NCBI RefSeq assembly: GCF_030247195.1
Contig: NC_080670.1
Span: 160,034,580-160,098,579, forward strand
Origin: Topomyia yanbarensis
Taxonomy: Eukaryota; Arthropoda; Insecta; Diptera; Culicidae
Reading direction: 5' to 3'
Length of the DNA: 64,000 bases
The notes beneath the pieces are model-generated. The model saw nothing but the letters and a program-made list of their open reading frames with translations, had not been told where the DNA came from and ran no database searches. Both the position numbers and the translations under genes were made by a program. Shown piece after piece: positions 1 through 9,727 of this stretch; the stretch's first letter is position 1; each line of letters starts with the position of its first letter.

Positions 1-2530
1 GAACAGCACCCACACATTTGGTAACCGTTTGTGGTACAGGTGATGATACTGAAGACAGTTTTTTGGATTTTATTGCAGTAGAGTGGGAAACCGGTTATAA
101 CGCACTCTATTTAGCGTCTTACGCGCAATGTTTTGCATGGTGTATCGTCCGACTATGGTATTGGCACGTAGGAATCTGCTCTTGATAGGTACACACCGTG
201 TTTTGTGTAATTTTAGTTCTGATTGTTTTGAAATATATGAACGTATTGCATAATATAAGCACAGAATTGATGATACATCCGTAAGCCTAAATTTTAATTT
301 TCACTAAAAGTAGCAAAAACTCAGTACCGGAACATTGATCAATTTTTCTAAAGTTTTTCGAATAACTTTTTTCAATTCAGGTAGATGTAACTTTTTGCAT
401 TTTTAAAGCAAGTACTGGTACCCATGGATTGAAAACGTCCAAATTGTTGGGTAATTTATTTTGTTTTGCCATAAAAATAAAATCAATTTGCTGTAAATTT
501 TCATTCGTTGTTATATGTGTATCGAAAAGAGAAATAACGCTTAAAATGTTGTGTAAATTGCGTACCAAAAGAGAATTTTATGGCCCGATATTGTGACGTC
601 TCGAAAGAAAACAAAATTGCCTGGAAGGAAAAAACTGAGTTTTATCGAACTTTTGTAGGTAAATTGTTGAAATTAAGTACCGTACCTGATCAGCAGGTAA
701 AGCAATTGAAAGCTTTAAAGTCCCTGTGGAAGCATCGCTCACACCGAATAGAAAAGAACGTGAAGTAAATTGGTTATTTTTGGTACGAGGTTGATGAGTA
801 GATGGCGGAAATAGATGTATGACACCATTTTACAATCTCAGATGGCGATTATCGACTAAGCAAAATTTTGCATAACCCTCCCAATAAGGGTATCTTCGAA
901 AAGTGGATGGGAAGATTATAACGAAAGCCAGTAATCATGGATATCAATAATTCAAGATGGCGGCTTCCAGTTACACAAAAGTTTTTATATCCTTACATGC
1001 ATGGGTAATTTGTTCCGAAAATATCCTATGCATGTAAGAATATAAAAAAATAGAAAATATATTGTAACGGTTATAGAGAAATTAGTTTAATCGGAAGTCA
1101 ACGTTTTGGATTTGAAAAGGGCATCAGACCAGCGATGCCAGATTTACAGCTATGTCTGTATTTTACAGACTTTTGATGGTCTCCTACAGACGTAATCAGA
1201 AATCTACAGACTTTTAAAAGAGTAACAGTGTTTAACAAAATTGCACTAGAATAATTGTATCCGAATTCGAGCGATTCCTTCACAATAGTTTTCTAATTTC
1301 AAGCTACTTTTAAAGTAATAACCTAGTGTAAATAGGATTTACACAACCATCTACAGACTTCTACAGACATTTTAATTATTCTGATACAGACATTTCACAA
1401 AAACATGTGGCATCGCTGCATCAGACATCGATTTCAGTCATTGATTCGTCAATTCCTTGTCAAAAATACCTACAACATTGCCACATATTGATTTCCGGCA
1501 GCACAGTTTTTTTTCAAGATAGCGGAATTAACTTTTATCTCAATTGCATCATTATCATCATAAGCAAATGATTTTCAGCATTTCAATTGCATCAGTATTT
1601 AATTTATTGATGTTTTCTAGTCTCAATTCAAGGAAAGGAAAGGAAAGAACTACTAGAGACCCTACGGCGCAGAAGTTGTTCAAATTTAACTATTTACCAA
1701 AACTAAACAAATTACCCTTTTTTATGACTTTGGGAGAGTTTTCGTAGTTTGTAAGTCGCTACTTTTTATTTAAAATACTGTTAGGGTGGTTGCAAGTTTA
1801 ACAAGATCTAAAAATTAACTTTTTAACCATTCTAGATCTTCACTAAAATTTTGGTTAATTTTAAAAAAGTTTGCTGAAGTATGTAAACTCTATTTGTTAT
1901 ACTTTTAATTTTTAAGGAAATTAAAAATCAAGGTTTAAGGTGTTTCGTAAAAAAATAATCTTATTTTTTGTGGAATGGAAACTATACACGATGGAACTTG
2001 CATGTCTTCAGCCAATTTGTCAAGAATGTGTTCTACAAATTCATTGAAGGTAGGCTAGTTCTATCTAGTTCTTGTTTAAATTATCCTCACAGCTATTTAA
2101 ACGCCAACCCCCTCCCCCCACTTTCAACAACTTTTTCAAACGCATTATAAGGCTGAATTATTTCGTTTTACTAAAAAGGTAAAATTTCTTACACAATCAC
2201 ATTCCGGACCACTGCGCTCGCTAAGAATTTACCAGTAATACTGTTTCCGTGCAAATCTTCAGATTCGGTGGCGCTCGGGTGAATTGGAATCTGCGTAACG
2301 TGCCCATTTGCCTATACCTACTATGGTCGGCTAAATAGAGCAGTGACTGCTTTATTGTCCCAGATAGTGCTCCTGTTGTCACTGACAGTTGGTTAGAAAA
2401 TCAAAATAGTGTAGTCTCGAATACACATTTTTGCCTTGTGCTTGCACGCAAGTTGTATTGCGTGCAAGCGAGTGCTTCGTACACTACGAATTGTGTTGAT
2501 GATACAAATTTAAGATTGCATTAGATATAT
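1..2530. other. Non-coding stretch, probably ADAM intron
   Basis: No recognisable gene or repeat family. A 62-codon plus-strand ORF at 580-768 is lysine-rich and resembles nothing I know. I looked on the minus strand for the next ADAM exon, which should open the cysteine-rich disintegrin domain, and did not find one. The following intron therefore probably runs past the left edge. Confidence 0.4.
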
Positions 2531-2924
2531 AGTGGAGACCCGATTTTATCAGCCCCCGGTTTTATCTACCCCCGATTTCATATTTTTCAGCTTTTTGACC
2601 CGACTTTATCAGCTTCATATGAAAATTGATAGTTGGTAGTTTAATGGGCTCTAGCAGACGAACCAAGTTGAATTCGAGTAAATCCTTTCTTTTTATCTTA
2701 GAGATCCGAAAAATGCAAAAATAAAAATATGTCAGACCCCCTTAAGGGGAACTTAAAGTAAATAATCAGAAAAGGTGGCAAGGTTATATCTAAGGAACAA
2801 AGAAGAATATTTTAAGAGCTTCGGTTTATTAAAAAGACAGAAAAAAATATGTCCCGATTTTATCAATGTTCCTGTTTTATCAGCTTAAAATTCGCCAAGG
2901 GGCTGATAAAAACGAGTCTTTACT
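2531..2924. repeat. MITE-like foldback element
   Basis: The left end AGTGGAGACCCGATTTTATC continues into CAGCCCCC. The right end is its imperfect inverted copy, read backwards as AGTAAAGACTCGTTTTTATC then AGCCCC. The phrase 'gattttatcagc' recurs inside. Both ends sit next to TA, which fits a Tc1/mariner or pogo-like non-autonomous element. There is no coding capacity. Confidence 0.6.
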
Positions 2925-3042
2925 TTAGTAGTTAAAGATGAATTTACACCCCTTATAAAAAAATGGTGAGTTAAGGAGTTATATGCAAAGTTGGAACTTA
3001 AAAAATCGAAAAAAAATCATTGAATATTCTAAAAGTACATAG

Positions 3043-3645
3043 GGGAACATGGGGAGACTTGACCAGATTTTCAAGGAACCTACGTAAATGTCTGAAAACC
3101 TTTTCAATCCTTTAAAATTAATTTAAACATAATGCGCAGCAGTATTGCGCATATTCATGATTTTGTGTAGAATTTTTGGTTTACCTTTTCCAAAGTTATA
3201 AAAGTTTTTCAGATGAGTTTTTTTGGTCAAGTCTCCCCACCACGGGGAGACTTGACCAAGGCCTGGGGAGACTTGACCAAGAGAATTTTTTAAAATCAAA
3301 ACAATAACTTAAGACATAAAACATGCTGTCTTCATATTTTTACATATTGTCGAGATCCTTAAGTACCAGTAAAATATATAAAAGGGTTGCCTTTTATAAA
3401 TTTCGATTTTTTTATGCATTCCTTTTAAGGATTAACTGTACTGCTTACATTGCTTGTTCACACGTCACGAAATCAGCCATATTACTGCTAATTTTGTTTA
3501 CTAGTACTAAAAGATATAGACTGATGTTTGAGGTAGGATTTTTTGGGACGTGTTTTACATTCACAGTAGGTACCCCAGCATAGTAACTATCAGAAATTTT
3601 GAATCTTTATTCAGCATATTTCCACTTGGTCAAGTCTCCCCAACA
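3043..3645. repeat. Repeat built on iterated GGGGAGACTTGACCA
   Basis: The 15-mer GGGGAGACTTGACCA or its complement occurs near 3052, 3226, 3243, 3265 and 3628. The first and last copies face each other like terminal inverted repeats. The central pair at about 3226-3258 forms a near-perfect palindrome, TTGGTCAAGTCTCCCC facing GGGGAGACTTGACCAA. Diverged versions recur at 16198-16230 and 16400-16440. It is probably a MITE or satellite-like repeat without coding sequence. Confidence 0.6.
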
Positions 3646-4640
3646 TTAGTTGTCGTGTAAAATGTCGGGCAAATGTTAGTAATATCTATTCCAAGGTCCG
3701 ATTTATGAAAAATCATTTCATAAGGAATTAGATGATATATGAGTAATTAAAAAGTAATTATTAGTCGAGAAGATATGTCCATACAAAGTTTGATAAAAAT
3801 TACATAATTTAACGCAAATTTATTAAATACGGAATATTTTCTATAAGGAAAGTATTTCTCATTCCAAACTTTCAAAATTACTTTACGGGGTCGAAACAAG
3901 TATAAAAATATTTTTGAAAAAAATTTAGGAACCTAATAGAACACCTCATAGCTAATAATATATCTGTGCGAAATTTCACGCAGATCAGAGCGCTAGATTA
4001 TCTCGGAATGAAGTTTATTGAAAAGTACCGTTGCGGTGAACGTGATATCTCAAAAACTATTCCTCCGATTTTCATTTTTTTAATTGTTTGTACTTTAACG
4101 GTTCCTTTTCCTTCAGAAAAATTTCGATTCTTTACAATGAATTTTTGTTTAAAATTTTGAATATCATAAAACTCAATTTTTTGAACAACATGTTTTTTGC
4201 TAGAAAAAAAAATAGTTCGGGGGATGGGCCATAACTCCGCCATTTTTTTAATTCAACTTGTTTTTTATATTTTCGATAGTGCTATCAACGAACTGTCTTT
4301 CGCTTTTTTTAATAAAATTTGCAGAAAACACTTTAAAGAACTCGTGATTTCTCACTTTTCGCCACAACTTTGCATATAACCCCTTAAACCAATAACCAAT
4401 TTGATAAACATATTGACAGATCATATTCGGATTTGATAGCACGACGACGGGAAACTCAAAACACAGTCTCTCAAAAAAAAAAAAATGCTGGTTTCCAACC
4501 TTATCACCTAGCTTACCAACCAGCCCACCGCTTGACCCTATATACCAATAAAAAGAACTCACCACCCACCACTAAACCTGACCGATACAATATCGCCCCC
4601 TTCCTTCCTCCCCTTCGCTAGTTCACCCCGGAAAACTTAC
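3646..4640. other. AT-rich intron stretch
   Basis: Downstream (minus strand) of ADAM exon 4641-4804. I see no exon-like sequence, motif or repeat beyond A/T runs. Confidence 0.4.
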
Positions 4641-4804
4641 CTCGTTGGGTTTATTCAATAAACAGAGGCCATGTCCGATCCGCAGTGCATCAATATAATC
4701 CAATCGACTGCACTCGGAGAATTTATACGGCTGGACGTTCTCCAAACCGACAATTGACTGGGACATTATACAGCCGTGCCAGTCACGACAAATGCACTCG
4801 TCAC
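4641..4804 (-). CDS. ADAM exon: Met-turn and end of metalloprotease domain
   Basis: Acceptor ...cccAG before 4804 and donor GTAAGT at 4640-4635. The 164 nt join phase 1 from the previous exon (C|GT, Arg) and end in phase 0 at KPNE. The translation has [16 protein letters not shown], then [15 protein letters not shown] and GLCLLNKP. These match the conserved ADAM block of CIM Met-turn, FS.CS and G..CL.NKP. The next expected element is the disintegrin CGNG..E..E.CDCG block, which must lie beyond the left edge. Open sequence upstream of the acceptor (to about 4955) is intron read-through. Confidence 0.9.
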
Positions 4805-6049
4805 CTGGGTTGAATCCATCGCAGGACCGATGCGAAAGAGAAGTACAGGAAATGAGAGAAAAAAAAATCAGGATTATAGTCTGTATGTGATCAGGTGAGT
4901 CGGATGAATGAATGGTTGAATGAATGAATGAGCGAGCGAGCGGTAAAACTCCCACTGTTAATAAGAACCGACGATGGTGGAACCCTTACTTATCAATAAT
5001 GATAAAAAAATTGACAGCAGTAAATGGGAAACAATTTTCGTTTCAATAACCTGCTAGGGGGATGGTGGGTAGAAAGATGGGCGATTCGGGACCGCTTACT
5101 GGTCAATCCATGCTTTCTGATATTGATTTCTCCTTTATCCCATCGAAACGGCCCCCGCACCAGCTGCAATGTCAATAGCACTATACTGTCTGTCCGTTCC
5201 CCCGAAGAGGGGCCTCTTATGCAGCGCTGCCATTCGATCGAAAGCTCGGTATACAAAGCAGCAGCAGCAGCCGGCAGCAGCGTGCAGAGGAATCATTTGG
5301 AAAGTGACCTATCCCCTCGGGGTTCGGGGGACCCTTTTTTCCGGGTGTGGGAAACCAGAGCGGCACGCGTGGTAAATGTCGACGAATAAACAATCCAACC
5401 GAGAGTGTGTAGTGCAAAAGCAATGGATGGTTTCGTGCGTGTGTGTGTGTTTGTACGAGATTGTGTACCGTGCATGTAGGTCATACATGCAATTGTTGGC
5501 CATTGATCCAAGCTTGCAAGTGCGAGTTCTCCGATGATGGCGGCGAAAATGCTTTACAATGGTGAAGACACAAAAGAGTTCTGTGGTGGATCTTTTATTG
5601 CTTTTGTGCGAACGTGTGGATGTGAGTGTATTGTGCATTGAGTATGGCGGTGGAGACGTTGGATGACTTCCGGTTTGGTATTGTGTGTGGGACGGAAATG
5701 GGTATTATTTAAAATAGATACAAGGTTGGAAGGAAGCTATGAAAGTGCAACTCAGGAATGGGTTGTAACCGTATTTCATGAGAAGGAAGTTTTTAGAGAA
5801 AGGCAAACAAAGCCAGTCATCAGGTGGGATGACTAGGTTTTTTTTAGAATTCAATTAGTAGAACTATGGAACGTCTGAAGCCGTTGCATGGTATCAGTCA
5901 ATTGTTATCTCTTTCAGCATAATGCAAATTGTATGAAAGAATAATAATATTTTGCTTATAAACACAGTAACCTGTGAGGTAAAATTTTTCATCAGTATAA
6001 CAGTAGAGATTTTCCCGCTTATTACTGGACTCAGTCGGCGAATACTTAC
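4805..6049 (-). other. ADAM intron, 1,245 bp
   Basis: Flanked by donor GTAAGT (6049-6044) and an AG acceptor (4806-4805). It holds a short GT-rich tract near 5437-5455 and a GC-richer stretch at 5130-5400. The ORFs there carry no family motif, and I see no further exon. Confidence 0.6.
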
Positions 6050-6219
6050 GGTTATCGTCGTGACCCATGCCGATGTTGTGTCCGATCATGTGTGCCATCG
6101 TTCCCGCGAGCAGATGCGGCTCGTACGTATTAATATCTACACTAATACCGACTGCTTTCGGGGTGCAGACGGTTTCCGGCACGGACATGCCCGCTTCGCC
6201 GCCTGCAAACGTTTCACCC
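6050..6219 (-). CDS. ADAM exon: zinc-binding motif, catalytic Glu replaced
   Basis: Acceptor AG at 6221-6220, donor GTAAGT at 6049-6044; 170 nt, phase 2 in, phase 1 out. The product begins [18 protein letters not shown], as in reprolysins. It ends with [16 protein letters not shown], which aligns with the ADAM signature HExxHxxGxxHD. The three zinc-ligand histidines and the glycine are present, but the second motif position, the general-base glutamate, is Met (codon ATG). At least two base changes separate ATG from GAA/GAG, so a single read error is unlikely. The domain should still fold and may bind zinc, but peptide hydrolysis is expected to be lost or crippled. Confidence 0.9.
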
Positions 6220-6298
6220 CTGTTGAGGATGAAAAAAAGAGCAATAAAAGGGTTGTTGTTACTTTCTGGACCGTACGAATTCTAGAGAAGGTACTCAC

Positions 6299-6471
6299 GT
6301 TAGCAGTTGCGTCGTATCCTTATCTATTTTATATAAATTCCTAGATGTATAATCATTAAAATTAGATATTGCTTTACTAATATCCTTGCCACCGTCGATC
6401 TGTGCCTGGTTTTGGCCCTGCCACGTCTCTATATATACAACCGACACGCGTGTGTTGAGCGTACGAAAGTA
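6299..6471 (-). CDS. ADAM exon: central metalloprotease domain
   Basis: Acceptor AG at 6473-6472 after a pyrimidine tract, donor GTGAGT at 6298-6293; 173 nt, phase 0 in, phase 2 out. The sequence YFRTLNTRVSVVYIETWQGQ followed by a helix-rich segment and DTTQLLT matches the reprolysin pattern 'Y..LN..V.L...E.W' and 'DNAQLLTG'. The 79-bp intron to the next exon is of typical small insect size, while the preceding intron is 25 kb. Confidence 0.9.
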
Positions 6472-7680
6472 CTGTTGGAGGTAGAAGAGAAAGAACACAA
6501 AAAGCAATTATTAATGCGTGATAATAAATGAACACGATTCGCCGAAAGCACATTTGAGTCTACGAGTCAGAGATTCCAGTTTATGTAGTATGTTTTCGAG
6601 TTAAATTTGAATATTATGAAAAGTTCTTCTGATTGTTTGTACAATAGATCGAAATACTGTTCAAAGTGGTTCTTCTACTACAGAAAAATATGAAAAAAAA
6701 GTTACTAAAAGCGAACGTGAATATCTCCTTTGCTCACTTGCCACTTTTCTGTCTATTTCTAATATGTGTCATAATATCATTTACTAATCTGAAATAATTG
6801 TAATGGCCCAAGCTTATTTGATATGTGCGATGTGATTGAATCGATTTCAGAACTGTTTTTTGTCTGCTGTTTCCTTAAAAGTAGGTTTTTCATTTTAGTA
6901 TATAACAGAGTCACTCACTTAAACAAATTTAATATTATATCGTATTGGCATAGAAAATATTTGCAGTCCTGCGAAAATTTTCCACTAAAGATGAAGGCAT
7001 ATTCTTTCGAAACGTTGCACTATGGGAAGGCATTCGGGCAAAAAATTGAAAACTACTTCAACTCCAATTCAATTCTAAACTGAATTATTATATAGTATAC
7101 TATAATTAGAGAAATCCCTGGGTATCGCAGATCAAAAAAATATTCGACTTGACTGGATAATAAGGATCGTTGAAAATGAAAATTTTGAAGTATCAGACAT
7201 TTAGCCTACGTTTTTTTTAAACTTTTCGTATCTCTATTGAGCTTTGAATGAAACATATGGTCAAATATGTCATTTGAAAACTAAAATTACCTGTTTTGTG
7301 ATGACATTATTTATATGAAATTTTATCGAAAATAACGGATCAAAGTCCAAAAATATCCACAAATAAGATACGGGAAAGAAGTCTCCCATAGATTCCCTGA
7401 ACTCTCGATGAGAGATGCAAGCATAATGATTCTCATTCACGAATAGCATTGTCTATCTATCGCTTTCTTTCTAGGGGGATTGAAAGAACATGTAAAAATA
7501 AGGGACCTGAAAATTCTATACCGCGCAAAATTTTTTTTTGTGAAATCTGTGACCAAAAAACATCTTGGAATTCACAAAACAAATTAAACGTTCCAATTTC
7601 CTGATAACTAATTAAGATTCATCAAAAAAGTAGAAAACACCAGATAATTTTAAACGACGCCGTCAACAAAAAACTATTTT
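6472..7680. other. AT-rich intron stretch without features
   Basis: No motif, exon or recognisable repeat. An 86-codon ORF at 6823-7083 has no family resemblance and is probably chance. Confidence 0.4.
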
Positions 7681-7977
7681 AATCCACCTAGCGGTGCAAT
7701 TGTGCCTTTCTCAATCATGAATCACGAGAATGTGTGCGTTGTTTATATTCATTAAAAACTTTTAAATGCATTTATTACATTTTATTATTATACATCACAT
7801 GACAACTATATACAGGAAAATAAATCATTATTCGAGTTCTAAACTTTTGAAAAAGAAAAAACAGCCACGGTAATATCGAACTGAAAAAAGGTAGAAAATC
7901 GGTCCCAAGTCCCAAGTCCCAAAAAGTCGATTTTTATAAAAAAAAAATTTCGAGATAACATAAAATCTCGACGTTTC
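7681..7977. repeat. Left part of a mosquito repeat split by the R1 element
   Basis: Starts near 'cctagcggtgcaattgtgcc' and 'tttctcaat'. It includes 'gtcccaagtcccaagtccc' followed by an A-run and 'ttcgagataacataaaatct'. The matching right part is 13614-13775, which ends 'gcaatacctttctattgaga' and 'aaggcaa'. The ends CCTTTCTCAAT and ATTGAGAAAGG are inverted. I recall this repeat as common in Aedes-type genomes, from memory only. Confidence 0.5.
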
Positions 7978-8360
7978 AGAACCAGAGCTACAGGTCAAAA
8001 GCCCTGGTAAAGGAGGATGGTTGTGATGATTCGGGCCGAGATCACCACGTAAAGCAAGGTAGGGCATAACCCCAATTCCAAGGCGTGAAGCGACCCGTGC
8101 CGAGGGATGCGTGATCGAGGGGGTGAAAAAGATGCTCGATCGTTAACGGAGCCTGTGGGGTACCTGGGCAACCCCCACAGTAAGCGTCCCTTACCACGCT
8201 AATGCGGAGCTCTGGCGTGGCGGACATTTATTTCTCGCGCGACTCGTGGGATTTGATATGGAGAGCAAAAATAAATATACTAAACAAACGGAGGTGCCAA
8301 ACCCCTTCGCTAGAGGTGGTGTGGCGAGGTCTCCCCCCCCGTGGGGAGAGTAGTGGAGCG

Positions 8361-9727
8361 ATGAGTGCTGCATCCGAAAGCACCAGTGACCCCCCAGCAG
8401 CGGTAGGCAATAGCCCTATCAATGCATCGGAGGGGCCAATATCTGCGATGCGCAAAGTAGCGAAGCAACTCGATTCTATAATCGACTACGCTAGCGCAAA
8501 GCAGAATATAGCCAAAGAGTTGAAGTTGAGCCTCCTGGAGCTCCGGAAAGCTGTTCGTGTCGCAAGACATGAACAGCAGGCCTATGTTAAGAGGGTGGAA
8601 TGTCGGGAGAGGCCCGACAGAGAAACCCAGACAGTGGCCTCCAATAGGGAGGAAAGAGAGAAGGTCGATAGAGGTTCATAGACAGTGGCCTTTACCTTCT
8701 ACGGAGCAGCCACGTCGATCGGAGCGGCGACCGAGTTCCCCTCGAAGGGAAAAGGAAAGGGCAATCGCAAGACGGCATCGAACGCGAAGCGCCCAGGAAG
8801 TCGCCAGGCGAGGGTGCCAAAACCGACACCACTCGGCGTGCAACCGTCAAGGTCAAACGCCGTCTGGGCGAGGTAAGCGAGGGCGAGAGTGACCTCGCTG
8901 TGGAGAGCGATGGTACCAGCAACCCGGCACGACCGGGGCAGGGGGGCTCAAACCCCTGGACGCTGGTCACCAAGAAAAAGCCGGCACCGAAACCGGAGGT
9001 ACCGCGGCCTGCGAAGAAGGCCAAGGACAGAGGCGAAGCCTTGTGGTTAAAAATCCGACAAGGACAAATACGCCGACGTCCTTGAATGAAGGCGGCCGAA
9101 AGCCTCTCGGCCCTTGGGCAGGATGTGCGCAGCATAAGACGCACCAACACGGGAGAGATGCTTCTGGTGCTGAAGCGAGGCGCACAATCAAGTGCAGTAT
9201 ACAAGGCCTTGGCCCAAGAGGTCCTTGGTGAGGGCGCCCAAATCAGGTCGCTAGGTGCGGAAACAACTCTCCAGTGCAAGCACTTGGACGAGTTCACGAC
9301 CGCAGAAGACGTCGTCGCAGCCGTCAAGGAGCACTGCGACGTCACAATCGAGCGGGCCTCTGTGCGATTGAGAGATGGACCCTCTGGCACCCAAGTAGCC
9401 TACCTCAGGCTACTGAAGGCGGATGCCAAAAAGGTAACCGAGAAAGGGAAGCTGAAGATCGGCTGGTCGGTGTGCCCTATTAGTATACCCCAGCCGCCTT
9501 CAGTGGATAGGTGCTATCGGTGCCTTGAATCCGGTCACAAAGCATACGAATGCAAAGGCATAGATAGGAGCAAACTATGTCGTCGCTGCGGCGAGGAGGG
9601 ACATAAAGAGCGGGGGTGCACTAAGGCATACAAGCGCCTTATCTGCACCGCTAAGAAGCAAGCCCATAAACATGCTATGGGCGGACCTTCGTGTCCCTTC
9701 GGCGAGTTAAATAAGAAGAAGCCGTGA
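8361..9727 (+). pseudogene. R1-clade ORF1 (gag-like, zinc knuckles), broken
   Basis: Starts ATG at 8361 with MSAASESTSDPPAAVG. A TAG at 8679-8681 interrupts it; the sister copy at 56643 has CAG there. After at least two frame changes, the coding sequence resumes about 8900 and again at 9086 and runs to TGA at 9725-9727. The C-terminal part carries the CCHC knuckles CYRCLESGHKAYEC and CRRCGEEGHKERGC, then a third diverged one (CTAKKQAHKHAMGGPSC). This is the usual triple knuckle of R1/LOA ORF1, an RNA-binding protein of the retrotransposon particle. It cannot make full-length protein as read. Confidence 0.85.

Noticed and set aside
5024..5389. 121-codon plus-strand ORF in the ADAM intron
   Set aside because: Several overlapping frames are open in this GC-richer patch, none with a domain; it sits within an intron defined by consensus sites.
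8692..9390. 232-codon minus-strand ORF
   Set aside because: It lies antisense to R1 ORF1 (zinc-knuckle coding) and has no motif; it is a shadow of GC-rich coding sequence.
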